Shown here: positions 16,168 through 22,872 of the stretch, one piece after another | How the letters are laid out: each line of letters begins with the position of its first letter | Numbering within the stretch: the stretch's first letter is position 1 | From: an uncultured Oscillospiraceae bacterium | Lineage (GTDB): Bacteria; Bacillota; Clostridia; Oscillospirales; Ruminococcaceae | Reading direction: 5' to 3' | Assembly (NCBI GenBank): GCA_950097605.1 | Contig: CATNEU010000001.1 | Span: forward strand, 1-29,673 | DNA: 29,673 nt | Position numbers and translations under genes: made by a program | Notes under the pieces: generated by a model | Told to the model about the DNA's origin: nothing | Database searches by the model: none | What the model saw: the letters and a program-made list of their open reading frames with translations, nothing else

Positions 16168-16220
16168 CTATCAGTATGCACGGACGGATGCTGCCCATGC
16201 ACCTACCGCCGGTTTCATTT

Positions 16221-16249
16221 ATACTACCACTGTCCACTTTCTGTGTCAA
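16221..16249 (-). promoter_or_regulatory. Promoter of the nitroreductase operon
   Basis: On the minus strand consensus TTGACA (16244-16249), 17 bp, TAGTAT (16221-16226) with TGG extended -10. Leader about 115 nt. Confidence 0.65.
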
Positions 16250-16314
16250 TCGTGTGCGTATGCACGGCCTATCCACGCCGCAATACGCCGCAGGAAAAAA
16301 TATTGATTTCCCTC

Positions 16315-16345
16315 TTGACTTTCCCCTTAGGGGAACGTGTATAGT
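16315..16345 (+). promoter_or_regulatory. MerR-type promoter-operator (19-bp spacer)
   Basis: TTGACT (16315-16320) and TATAGT (16340-16345) are 19 bp apart, the long spacer that MerR-family activators correct by twisting DNA. Within the spacer is the perfect inverted repeat TTCCCC-TTA-GGGGAA (16321-16335). It precedes the MerR-family gene, so autoregulation is expected. Confidence 0.85.
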
Positions 16346-16427
16346 GGATACATGGACAGGGGGCGCCCAACCTGCCCGCACACAAGCATGTTGTTCCTGC
16401 CATACCGCAGGAGAAATGGAGAATTGT

Positions 16428-17240
16428 ATGTACAGTATCGGAATGTTTTCCCAGATCTGCCGCGTGACCACCAAGACGCTGCGCCACTACGATGAAATCG
16501 GTCTGCTGCGGCCCTGCCATACCGACGAGCAAACGGGCTATCGCTACTATACCAGCGCGCAGCTCGCGCCCATGCACCGCATCCTCTCGCTCAAGCAGAT
16601 GGGTTTTTCGCTGCAGGAGATCCGGGCGATTTTAGAGGGCGGCCCCGCCGTGGAAGCCATGCTCGCCGCCAAACAGCGCGAGCTTTCCGCCCAGATCGAC
16701 GACGCGCGCCACCGGCTGCTGCTGATCGAAAACTTTCTGAGCTGTGGGAAAGGAGCCGCTATGAACAACCGCTATACCGCAACCATCAAACAGCTTCCCG
16801 AAGTCACCGTTGCCTCGATCCGCCGCATCCTGCCGGACTACAGCGCCTTAAACGACGTGTATCCAAACGTGCTGGGCCCTGAAATGGAGCGCCTCGGCTG
16901 CCGCTGCGCGCAGCCCGACTACTGCTTCAACCTCTATCACGACGGCGAGTATAAAGACCACGACATCGACGTGGAAATCTGCCAGGCCGTCACCGAGAAG
17001 AAGGCGGACAGCGAACTTCTAAAGTTTAAAACCCTCGCCCCCGTCACGGCTGTTTGCGTGCTGCACAAGGGACCCTATGCCCTGCTTGGCGACGCCTACG
17101 CCTTTGCGCTCGACTGGGTCCGCCAGAACGGCTACCGCGTGTGCGGCATCCCGCGCGAGAGCTATATCGACGGCATCTGGAACAAGGAGTCGGAAAACGA
17201 CTATCTGACCGAACTACAGTTCCCGGTTGAGACCGCCTGA
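16428..17240 (+). CDS. MerR-family regulator with GyrI-like effector domain (BmrR-type)
   Basis: 270 residues. Residues 1-70 are the MerR winged helix (MYSIGMFSQICRVTTKTLRHYDEIGLL, then TGYRYYTSAQL and LKQMGFSLQEIRAIL), then a coiled helix (about 75-110) and a GyrI-like/AraC effector-binding domain (about 115-270: IKQLPEVTVASIRRILPDY through YIDGIWNKESENDYLTELQFPV), the layout of multidrug sensors such as BmrR. It should activate transcription from 19-bp-spacer promoters on binding a hydrophobic or cationic compound. The in-frame extension upstream to 16176 is rejected because it crosses the operator; ATG 16428 has GGAG 6 nt upstream. Its own operator is at 16315-16345. Likely targets are itself and possibly the divergent nitroreductase operon. 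Confidence 0.9.
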   Translation: MYSIGMFSQICRVTTKTLRHYDEIGLLRPCHTDEQTGYRYYTSAQLAPMHRILSLKQMGFSLQEIRAILEGGPAVEAMLAAKQRELSAQIDDARHRLLLIENFLSCGKGAAMNNRYTATIKQLPEVTVASIRRILPDYSALNDVYPNVLGPEMERLGCRCAQPDYCFNLYHDGEYKDHDIDVEICQAVTEKKADSELLKFKTLAPVTAVCVLHKGPYALLGDAYAFALDWVRQNGYRVCGIPRESYIDGIWNKESENDYLTELQFPVETA

Positions 17241-17260
17241 CCGCCGGAAACAACCTCCTG

Positions 17261-17300
17261 AAAAACAGCCCAAACGCATGACAGCGTTTGGGCTGTTTTT
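17261..17300. terminator. Bidirectional intrinsic terminator
   Basis: Perfect 17-bp stem (17261-17277 with 17284-17300, loop ATGACA) flanked by A and T runs, between the convergent MerR-family and HAD genes. Confidence 0.92.
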
Positions 17301-17314
17301 CTGTGCCGGCTTTT

Positions 17315-17935
17315 TTAAAATACGGCGGGCAGCTTGACGCCGCGCGCCGCAAGCGCCGCCTCGAGCTTGCCCAGGTCGCCGTCAAACACATGCCCCTCCA
17401 TGCCGCAGGCGCGCGCGCCTTCCACATTGGCGGGCAGATCGTCGATAAAAAAGCAGGTGGAGGGCGACAGACCAAATTTCGCGAAAAGCCGCCGGTAGAT
17501 CGCCGGATCCGGCTTCACGCATTTCTCAAACGCTGAAACAAGCAGCCCGTCGAACCGGCCGAACACCGGAATCCGGTGCTGATAGGCAGTAAACCGGACA
17601 CCCGCGTTGGAGCACAGCCACAGCTTGTAGCCGCTGTCTGCAAGCCGCGCCGCAAACGCGCACATCTCGGGTTTGACCGGCATGAAGTCCGGCCAGCGGT
17701 CAAATACTGTCCGGCAGCTTTCGCGCAGCCGCTCCGGCAGACGGGCACAGGCCACGCGCAGGATCTCCTCCTCCGAAATCGCGCCCGCGTCGAGCAGGGC
17801 CCACTCCTCCGACCGGAACAGTTCGGTGTAAATGCGCTGCGCGTCCTCCTCGTTTTGGGCATAGGCTCTGCAGGCTTCGAGCGGCTGATAGTCCACCAGC
17901 ACGCCGCCCATGTCAAACACAATATTGCAAATCAT
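17315..17935 (-). CDS. HAD-superfamily hydrolase (subfamily IA, YihX-like)
   Basis: 206 residues. Motif I FDMGGVLVD supplies the nucleophilic Asp, but the usual second acid two residues later is Gly, as in the YihX/epoxide-hydrolase-N-like branch. Motif II is LWLCSNA, motif III the Lys of CVKPDPAIYRRL, and motif IV FFIDDLPANVEGARACGM. A helical cap (about residues 15-85) is inserted after motif I. These enzymes are cytoplasmic Mg2+-dependent phosphatases of small phosphate esters, for example sugar phosphates; the substrate is not predictable. AAGGAGG precedes the ATG. It is the last gene of the yccF-dehydrogenase-TIGR01440 run, 32 nt after the previous gene. Confidence 0.88.
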   Translation of the reverse strand: MICNIVFDMGGVLVDYQPLEACRAYAQNEEDAQRIYTELFRSEEWALLDAGAISEEEILRVACARLPERLRESCRTVFDRWPDFMPVKPEMCAFAARLADSGYKLWLCSNAGVRFTAYQHRIPVFGRFDGLLVSAFEKCVKPDPAIYRRLFAKFGLSPSTCFFIDDLPANVEGARACGMEGHVFDGDLGKLEAALAARGVKLPAVF

Positions 17936-17967
17936 AGGGCCCCTCCTTGTCCTCTTTTCGCTTGCCC

Positions 17968-18519
17968 CTACAGCAAGCGTTCGTCATAGTGCGCCCGCGC
18001 GCCTCCCACAAATTTGAGCCGCGTGCGCGCGCAGACCACCGGGGCCTCCCCGATTCTGTCGGCGGCGATCCGCACCGGGACCGCCACCCGCCGCAGATGC
18101 ATGCCGATCAGCGTGCTGCCGATGTCCATTCCCGCATGGGCGGCAACCTGTTCGACCGCGACGGGATGCGCAAACGCCGCATAGGCAGCCGTGGCAAACG
18201 ACCCGCCCGCCTTGGGCTGCGGCACCACGTTCACGCACTCCAGCCCATACCGCTGGGCGGCCTCCCGCTCGAGAATCAGCGCGCGGTTGAGATGCTCGCA
18301 GCACTGCGCAGCCAGGTAGATCCCCCGTTCCTTCAGCAGCGGATAGATGCCCGCAAACACCGCCTCGGCCACCTCGCTGCTCGAGAAGGTGCCGATTTTG
18401 CGACCTGCAACCTCGCTGCTCGAACAGCCCACCACAAACATGTCCCCGGCGGAAAGACCCGCCGCCGCAAGCAGCTCGCGCGTCGCGTCCGCCGCCTGTC
18501 CTGTAATTTCCGTCAGCAT
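17968..18519 (-). CDS. TIGR01440-family protein (YwlG-like, DUF436)
   Basis: 183 residues. The segments ATRELLAAAGL, VVGCSSSEVAG, IGTFSSSEVAEAVFAGI, GIYLAAQCCEHLNRALI and VNVVPQPKAGGSFATAAY are the conserved blocks of the TIGR01440/YwlG family, which is widespread in Firmicutes and of unknown biochemical role. The AAQCCEHLNRAL block with paired cysteines and His suggests a ligand or metal site, but this is only an inference. Start: the frame opens at TTG 18522; AAGGAGGT lies 7 nt before ATG 18519, which is used. It begins 15 nt after the alcohol dehydrogenase gene ends, so it belongs to the same operon. Confidence 0.92.
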   Translation of the reverse strand: MLTEITGQAADATRELLAAAGLSAGDMFVVGCSSSEVAGRKIGTFSSSEVAEAVFAGIYPLLKERGIYLAAQCCEHLNRALILEREAAQRYGLECVNVVPQPKAGGSFATAAYAAFAHPVAVEQVAAHAGMDIGSTLIGMHLRRVAVPVRIAADRIGEAPVVCARTRLKFVGGARAHYDERLL

Positions 18520-18534
18520 CAAAATGACCTCCTT

Positions 18535-19590
18535 TTATCGTTCATAGGGCGTGACGGCCCATTTGATGCAGCCGTCCAGCCTGTTTGCAAATGTGTGATA
18601 GCCCTCCAGAATCCGGTTGAGCGGTGCGGTGTGCGTGAGCATCCAGCGGGTATCCAGCCGTCCCTGGGCGATCCATTCCACAAGCGCCGCACAGTGCACC
18701 GCGTCCACACCGCCGGTCCGGAAGGTCAGATTTTTGCCGTACATCCGCTCCAGCGGCAAGGTTTGCGCCTTTTCATACATTGCAACAATCCCCACCGAGG
18801 CGTTTGGCCGCGCGAGCTGCCAGGCCAGCGAAAAGGTGCCCTCTCCGCCGGCGGCCTCGACGACGCCGTCCGCGCCGCGCCCGCCGGTCCATGCGCGCAC
18901 GGCGCGCACCGCGTCCTCCTCCCGGGGATTCACGGCGAGGTCGCAGGCGGCATGCGCCCTGGCAAACGCCAGCCTGTCCGGGTCTATGTCGAGCAGCGCG
19001 ACGCCCGACGCCCCAAGCAGTCGCGCGCACTGCGCCGTGCAAAGCCCCACCGGTCCCGCCCCAATCACCGCCACTCGGTCGCCGGGGCGCACCTCCGCGA
19101 GCTGCGCGCCAAAATACCCGCTGGAGAGCACGTCCCCCACCAGCAGCGCCGCCTCGTCCGATACGCCGCCGGGCAGTTTGGTCAAGCCGGCGTCGGCAAA
19201 CGGCACCCGTACATACTCGGCCTGACAGCCGTCGATCCGGCAGCCCAGCTCCCAGCCGCCGCGCGCACAGTTGTTGATATAGCCGCGGCGGCAAAACCAG
19301 CAGTCCCCGCAAAAGGTGATACAGTTTGCGCAAACCCGGTCGCCGGGCCGCAGGGAGCGCACGGCGTCCCCCACCTGCACCACCTCGCCCACAAACTCGT
19401 GCCCCAACACCACGCTGGGAACGGCGCGCGGCACCGCCCCCTTCCGGATGTGCAGGTCGCTCGTGCAGATCGTGGAGAGCGTCACGCGCACCAGCGCGTC
19501 GCGCGCATCCCGCAGCAGGGGTACCGGCCTTTCCTCCAGCGCAAGCGCGCCGCCCTCCTTGCAAACCAGCGCCATCATGGTTTCCCGCAT
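18535..19590 (-). CDS. Zinc-dependent medium-chain alcohol dehydrogenase
   Basis: 351 residues, MDR superfamily. The catalytic zinc site is visible as CTSDLHI near residue 40 and GHEFVG near residue 63; the structural-zinc lobe is CITFCGDCWFCRRGYINNC (about 90-108). The Rossmann fold follows at about 165 (VAVIGAGPVGLCTAQCARL), with LDIDPDRLAFA binding the ribose: the Asp after the second strand favours NAD+ over NADP+. The oxidised substrate (an alcohol or polyol) cannot be read from the sequence; the closest pattern is threonine/sorbitol-type dehydrogenases. Start ATG 19590 has AAGGAGG 8 nt upstream; the extension to 19653 overlaps yccF. It is followed by the TIGR01440 gene. Confidence 0.9.
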   Translation of the reverse strand: MRETMMALVCKEGGALALEERPVPLLRDARDALVRVTLSTICTSDLHIRKGAVPRAVPSVVLGHEFVGEVVQVGDAVRSLRPGDRVCANCITFCGDCWFCRRGYINNCARGGWELGCRIDGCQAEYVRVPFADAGLTKLPGGVSDEAALLVGDVLSSGYFGAQLAEVRPGDRVAVIGAGPVGLCTAQCARLLGASGVALLDIDPDRLAFARAHAACDLAVNPREEDAVRAVRAWTGGRGADGVVEAAGGEGTFSLAWQLARPNASVGIVAMYEKAQTLPLERMYGKNLTFRTGGVDAVHCAALVEWIAQGRLDTRWMLTHTAPLNRILEGYHTFANRLDGCIKWAVTPYER

Positions 19591-19633
19591 TTCGCCTTCC
19601 TCCTTTTTCCGTTCTTCCCGCTCATTTGCAGGC

Positions 19634-19993
19634 TCAGGAAACGCTTGCGCCAAACGGCATCAGCGCCAGCTTTGCCAGCTTGAAGCACTGCAGCCCAAAC
19701 GGGATGCCCACCACCGTGATGCAGAACACGCAGCCGATCAGCGCAGCTTCTATCGCCAGCGGAATTCCACTGAGCAAAATCCAGAGGATATTCAGCAACA
19801 GCGAACCCACGCCGCCGCCATAACGAACCTCCTTCCCAAACGGGAAAAACGCAAGCGACGCAAACTTAAAGCACTGCAGCCCAATGGGGATACCCACAAT
19901 CGTGATACACCAGAGCACGCCCGCAAGCACCCAGCCAAGCCCCAGCAGCAGACCTCCGAAAATAAACCAAAGCGCATTGCCCAAACAACCCAT
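19634..19993 (-). CDS. YccF-domain membrane protein
   Basis: 119 residues with two copies of the YccF motif: FIFGGLLLGLGWVLAGVL then ITIVGIPIGLQCFKFA, and NILWILLSGIPLAIEAAL then ITVVGIPFGLQCFKLAKLA. The repeated VGIP-GLQCFK element lies at the end of each hydrophobic hairpin. About four membrane segments; function unknown in all bacteria known to me. The reading frame continues upstream to 20080, but the ATG at 19993, preceded by AGGAAGGGG, gives the family-typical N-terminus MGCLGNALWFIFGG. It lies 43 nt before the alcohol dehydrogenase gene without a terminator, so it may head that operon. Confidence 0.9.
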   Translation of the reverse strand: MGCLGNALWFIFGGLLLGLGWVLAGVLWCITIVGIPIGLQCFKFASLAFFPFGKEVRYGGGVGSLLLNILWILLSGIPLAIEAALIGCVFCITVVGIPFGLQCFKLAKLALMPFGASVS

Positions 19994-20038
19994 TCTCCTA
20001 CCCCTTCCTGTACAGGCCGCAAACGGCCTTCTGTTTCT

Positions 20039-20044
20039 ATTATA
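20039..20044 (-). promoter_or_regulatory. Candidate -10 for the yccF operon
   Basis: TATAAT on the minus strand about 45 nt before yccF; no good -35 lies at 16-18 bp. The leader has a small hairpin (20014-20029). Confidence 0.3.
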
Positions 20045-20201
20045 GCACGATCCACCGGCCCGCGACACCCGGGACACCACCGGTTTTGCCCCTGAATATA
20101 CTGTTCTGTAGCCGCCATCACCGCATCCGGCCGCGCACCTGCGCGCCGGGCCGTGTGCGGCGGCTTATTGTTCTTATCCGCGCCGAAATTTTCGATTCGC
20201 A

Positions 20202-20237
20202 TGCGCCATGGGCGCAAACCCGCGCGTTTTTGCGCGG
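20202..20237. repeat. Two adjacent inverted repeats upstream of the SDR gene
   Basis: TGCGCC-ATG-GGCGCA (20202-20216) is followed by CCGCGC-N6-GCGCGG (20220-20237). The first could be an operator; no clear promoter is seen nearby. Confidence 0.35.
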
Positions 20238-20297
20238 TCCGGCGCACACCCTCCGGCTTTTACCGCCGGATCACTCCGCAAGAAAGGCGGTCTTATT

Positions 20298-21206
20298 ATG
20301 GTACCAATTTATAAACCCATTGGGGAAGAGCAGAAATGCCGCATGGTTCCGATTTCATTTCCCGCACAGCACCAGGATTGCCAGCCGGGTCTGGAATACC
20401 GCATGCAGCCCCAGCCCCTCTCCGAAAACCCCGCGGCAAAGGGCAGCGGGAAGCTCTGCGGCAAAGTCGCTGTGATCACCGGCGGCGACAGCGGCATCGG
20501 CCGCGCCGTCGCCTACGCGTTTGCCAGGGAGGGGGCCGACCTCGTGCTCTCCTATCTCTGCGAACACGAGGACGCCCGGAAAACCAAGCGCCATGTGGAA
20601 AGCCTGGGACGGCGCTGCGTGCTGGTCCCGGGCGACCTGAAACAGGCGTCCATGGCAAAGCAGGTAATCGCGAGAACCATCGACGTCTTTGGCAAACTCG
20701 ACGTCCTCATCAACAACCTCGGCGTCCAATTTGTTCAAAACGATATCCGGGACATTACCGAGGAACAGCTCGACCTCACCTTCCGCACCAACCTCTATTC
20801 GTTCTTCTTCATGATTCAGGCGGCGCTGCCCTATCTGAAGCCCGGCAGCAGCATCATCAACACCACCAGCATCACCGCTTACCGCGGCGAACCCGAGCTG
20901 ATGGACTACAGCGCAACCAAAGGCGGAATCATGGCGCTGACGCGCTCCCTCTCCCTTTCGCTTAAAAACAAGGGCATCCGCGTCAACGGAGTTGCGCCCG
21001 GCCCAACCTGGACGCCGCTGATCCCCGCTTCCTACAGCGCCGAACAGGTGCGCACCTTTGGAAGCGACACCTCCCGCGTGCCGATGAACCGCGCCGGACA
21101 GCCGTTCGAGATCGCGTCCAGCTATGTTTTTCTGGCGTCGGACGACGCCAGCTACATGTCAGGGCAGGTGCTGCATCCAAACGGCGGGGAGATCGTCGGC
21201 TCCTGA
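20298..21206 (+). CDS. SDR-family oxidoreductase (YhdF/YghA-type)
   Basis: 302 residues. After a polar N-terminal extension of about 55 residues (with QPQPLSENPAAKGSGKL, typical of the YhdF/YghA branch), the Rossmann motif VAVITGGDSGIGRAVA is visible, then INNLGVQ (usually NNAG), Ser in INTTSITAY and the catalytic Y-x-x-x-K in MDYSATKGGIMAL, and the end VLHPNGGEIVG. The TGGDSGIGRA motif and length match general NAD(P)-dependent alcohol/aldehyde reductases induced by stress in other bacteria; substrate unknown. Start ATG 20298 is preceded by AAAGGCGG; the in-frame extension to 20208 is low complexity and has no ribosome site. Single gene with its own terminator. Confidence 0.9.
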   Translation: MVPIYKPIGEEQKCRMVPISFPAQHQDCQPGLEYRMQPQPLSENPAAKGSGKLCGKVAVITGGDSGIGRAVAYAFAREGADLVLSYLCEHEDARKTKRHVESLGRRCVLVPGDLKQASMAKQVIARTIDVFGKLDVLINNLGVQFVQNDIRDITEEQLDLTFRTNLYSFFFMIQAALPYLKPGSSIINTTSITAYRGEPELMDYSATKGGIMALTRSLSLSLKNKGIRVNGVAPGPTWTPLIPASYSAEQVRTFGSDTSRVPMNRAGQPFEIASSYVFLASDDASYMSGQVLHPNGGEIVGS

Positions 21207-21212
21207 CTGCCG

Positions 21213-21259
21213 GTTTTCCCGGGAAAACAAAGGCGGGGGACATCGTTCCCCCGCCTTTG
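21213..21259. terminator. Intrinsic terminator between SDR and rtcB2
   Basis: A 16-bp perfect palindrome (21213-21228) is followed by a 13-bp stem (21228-21240 with 21247-21259, loop CATCGT). It serves both convergent genes, although T runs are short. Confidence 0.75.
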
Positions 21260-21262
21260 CCG

Positions 21263-22321
21263 TTATCCCTTATAGGTGAGCAGCGGCCGCAGCGTTGCAA
21301 TCACACGGGCCAGGCCGTGCTCCTCCAGCGCCCGGATCACCGGCGCAATGTTTTTATAGGCGTCGGGCGCCTCCTCATAGAGCAGCGGCTGTTCCTGACA
21401 GACCACTCGGCTGCCAAGCGCCGTGCGGTACAGCTCCTCCCGGCTGTACCGCTCCCGCAGGCGGCCCCGGCAGGAGGCGCGCGGCCATTTGCGCCCTGCG
21501 CCGTGGGAAAGCGACCAACAGGACGCCTGGGTTTCCCGTGCGGGCTGCACAAGATAGGCCAGGCTGCCGCGCGAGCCCGGTATCACCACCGGGCCCCGGC
21601 GGGCGCTGACCGCCCCTTTGCGGTGCAGAAAAAAGCCGTCCGGCAGCGCTTCTACAAAGTTGTGGCAACTGTCCAGCACGGCGCGCGGCGGCCCGGCAAA
21701 CCCAAGTGCTGCAAGCAGCTTATCCGCAACCGCCAACCGGTTTTTCTCCGCCCAGGATACCGCTTGGTTGTGCACCCGCAGATATGTCTCGATCTGCGCG
21801 GGACCACATAGCCCCTCCGCGCCGGGATACTCCCGCGCAATCCGCTGGCCAAAGTCCCGCGAGCCGCTGTGCATCAGCAGATAAACTTGGTCCCCCTCCA
21901 GGCCCATCTGCCGCACGGCCTGCCCGTCGAGCACCTGGTCGAGCTGCTGGAACTCCGCGAAGTGGTTGCCGCCGCCCAGCGTGCCAAACGCTGCGAGCGG
22001 ACATTCGCCGCCGGGGGACTCCGCCGCGAGCGGGCCCAGCCGCTCGAGCTTCGCGGCCCACCGGTCCTGCTTGCAGCGGCGGCGTCCAACACCGGTGGCA
22101 AACAGCGTCATGCCGCAGCCGGTATCCCCGCCGGTCAGGTGGGGGTAGAGCACGCCCCGCGTCATCAGCGCCATGCCAACAGGCGTCTTGCCCGCGTGCA
22201 GGTCGGGCAGCCCCACGGTGCGCACCGCACCCGGCAGCGCCGCCGCCTGCGCGAGCTGCTCCACGGCGTCCGAAGACATCCAGTTCTTTTCTGTGGTAAT
22301 CAGTGTATACTCTGTATGCAA
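21263..22321 (-). CDS. RtcB2-type RNA ligase (release-factor-H-coupled RtcB family)
   Basis: 352 residues, shorter than classical RtcB (about 400-480) and matching the RtcB2 branch. Metal ligands and active site are visible: GLPDLHAGKTPVGMA (Asp/His), YPHLTGGDTGCGMTLF (Asp, Cys), FGTLGGGNHFAEF (His), MHSGSRDFG (His), and SLSHGAGRKW with the histidine that accepts GMP. RtcB joins 2',3'-cyclic-phosphate or 3'-phosphate ends to 5'-OH ends using GTP and Mn2+. RtcB2 proteins usually travel with PrfH and repair ribosomes cleaved in the decoding centre; no prfH is visible in this window. Start: TTG 22321, with AAGGAG 6 nt upstream; the longer frame to 22474 passes through a terminator hairpin and is rejected. 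A 260-nt leader precedes it. Confidence 0.88.
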   Translation of the reverse strand: MHTEYTLITTEKNWMSSDAVEQLAQAAALPGAVRTVGLPDLHAGKTPVGMALMTRGVLYPHLTGGDTGCGMTLFATGVGRRRCKQDRWAAKLERLGPLAAESPGGECPLAAFGTLGGGNHFAEFQQLDQVLDGQAVRQMGLEGDQVYLLMHSGSRDFGQRIAREYPGAEGLCGPAQIETYLRVHNQAVSWAEKNRLAVADKLLAALGFAGPPRAVLDSCHNFVEALPDGFFLHRKGAVSARRGPVVIPGSRGSLAYLVQPARETQASCWSLSHGAGRKWPRASCRGRLRERYSREELYRTALGSRVVCQEQPLLYEEAPDAYKNIAPVIRALEEHGLARVIATLRPLLTYKG

Positions 22322-22385
22322 AATACGCTCCTTTGTTGGTTGGAAAGCCCTCTGCGCGGGCAGCAGCCCGGGAAATTCGGCGCAG

Positions 22386-22417
22386 AAAAGCCGCGGCTCG
22401 AAAAAACCGCGGCTTTT
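22386..22417 (-). terminator. Intrinsic-terminator hairpin inside the rtcB2 leader (attenuator)
   Basis: Perfect 11-bp stem AAAAGCCGCGG/CCGCGGCTTTT with a 10-nt loop, ending in TTTTCTG on the minus strand, between the promoter and the rtcB2 start. It is in the right orientation to stop transcription before the gene. Confidence 0.65.
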
Positions 22418-22498
22418 GGTGGTCCTATCTGCATGCAGCAGCGAGGCGGTGCGGCGGCGCAAAGCGCCAGGCACGGCCTGTATCCACCGGGCTTCGGT

Positions 22499-22558
22499 TG
22501 TCCGGTCCGATCTATAAAATTGTCTTGCCTCTTCTCGTTTCTGTCAACATACCGGACA
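22499..22558 (-). promoter_or_regulatory. Inverted repeat enclosing the rtcB2 leader frame
   Basis: On the minus strand TGTCCGGT (22551-22558, between ribosome site and ATG of the leader frame) is perfectly complementary to ACCGGACA (22499-22506, just after its stop). A ribosome translating the frame would break this pairing and free the second arm, which can pair weakly with CCCGGTGG (22484-22491). Confidence 0.5.
22512..22550 (-). CDS. Putative 12-residue leader peptide of rtcB2
   Basis: The frame ATG...TAG encodes MLTETRRGKTIL. It is the first ATG of the transcript, about 30 nt after the predicted start site, and AAAGGAG (22559-22565) stands 8 nt before it. It is too short to be found by ordinary gene calling. 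Its position between promoter and terminator hairpin, and the inverted repeat around it, suggest a regulatory reading frame rather than a functional peptide. Translation is inferred only from the ribosome site. Confidence 0.5.
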   Translation of the reverse strand: MLTETRRGKTIL

Positions 22559-22587
22559 CTCCTTTCCATTGATGGGCTGCTTTTTTC

Positions 22588-22616
22588 AGTATACCGGCCG
22601 CGCCGGCTGCTGTCAA
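22588..22616 (-). promoter_or_regulatory. Promoter of rtcB2
   Basis: On the minus strand consensus TTGACA (22611-22616), exactly 17 bp, TATACT (22588-22593). Predicted start near 22581, giving a leader of about 260 nt. Confidence 0.8.
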
Positions 22617-22627
22617 GCCGGTTTGCC

Positions 22628-22656
22628 TTGCACCGGGGCGCGCCGAGCGCTATAAT
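22628..22656 (+). promoter_or_regulatory. Promoter of yjdF
   Basis: TTGCAC (22628-22633), 17 bp, consensus TATAAT (22651-22656). It is back to back with the rtcB2 promoter; only 11 bp separate the two -35 boxes. Confidence 0.65.
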
Positions 22657-22665
22657 AGAACTCCA

Positions 22666-22722
22666 GACCGGCATGCAGGCGGCTCCCCGCCCCTGCCGGG
22701 GAGCCGCCTGCCGCAGCCGGTC
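22666..22722 (+). other. Long 5' hairpin of the yjdF leader
   Basis: A perfect 15-bp GC-rich stem (22675-22689 with 22697-22711, 7-nt loop) is extended by GACCGG (22666-22671)/CCGGTC (22717-22722). It lies right after the predicted transcription start; it has no T run, so it is not a terminator and may protect the 5' end. Confidence 0.6.
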
Positions 22723-22723
22723 C

Positions 22724-22866
22724 GCCGCGCTGCAACGCGCGGCAACCCGCAAACCAGCAGAGATCAAAACACGGCCCGGTTGGTAGTCCGGGCGCGGAGA
22801 CGCCTCCGTCAGTAACCTGCCTCCTAAGGTTGTCCGTTCTCTGCCACAAACCCATTTTTAGGAGGA
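22724..22866 (+). promoter_or_regulatory. yjdF-type riboswitch (azaaromatic-binding leader RNA)
   Basis: The leader directly precedes a yjdF gene, the classical position of the yjdF motif RNA, which binds azaaromatic compounds. Visible stems: GCCGCGC/GCGCGGC (22724-22743), GCCCGG/CCGGGC around 22769-22789, CGGAG/CTCCG around 22791-22808, and AACCT/AGGTT (22814-22831), whose loop shows CCTCCTA (22820-22826). That heptamer is exactly complementary to TAGGAGG (22859-22865), the ribosome site of yjdF, which suggests control of translation by hiding the site. Limits are approximate; identification rests on context, remembered features and this pairing, not on a covariance search. Confidence 0.75.
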
Positions 22867-22872
22867 TTTTCT

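Noticed and set aside
16176..16427. 84-residue N-terminal extension of the MerR-family regulator
   Set aside because: It would be translated through its own promoter-operator, lacks a ribosome site, and MerR proteins start at the helix-turn-helix.
17947..19683. 578-codon open frame on the plus strand opposite the TIGR01440 and alcohol dehydrogenase genes
   Set aside because: Low-complexity Arg/His/Pro/Ala-rich product and antisense to two well-recognised genes; a shadow of high-GC coding DNA.
22386..22425. T-box riboswitch before rtcB2 (CCGCGG near GGTGG looked like the T-box sequence)
   Set aside because: The order and strand do not fit the conserved T-box bulge, no specifier loop is visible, and the gene is not an amino-acid gene.
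22675..22711. Long GC hairpin as a terminator on the plus strand
   Set aside because: No T run follows and it lies just after a promoter, so a leader structure is more likely.
21869..22786. 305-codon plus-strand frame across the rtcB2 start and leader
   Set aside because: Runs through the rtcB2 terminator hairpin and both divergent promoters; no ribosome site, composition of a shadow.
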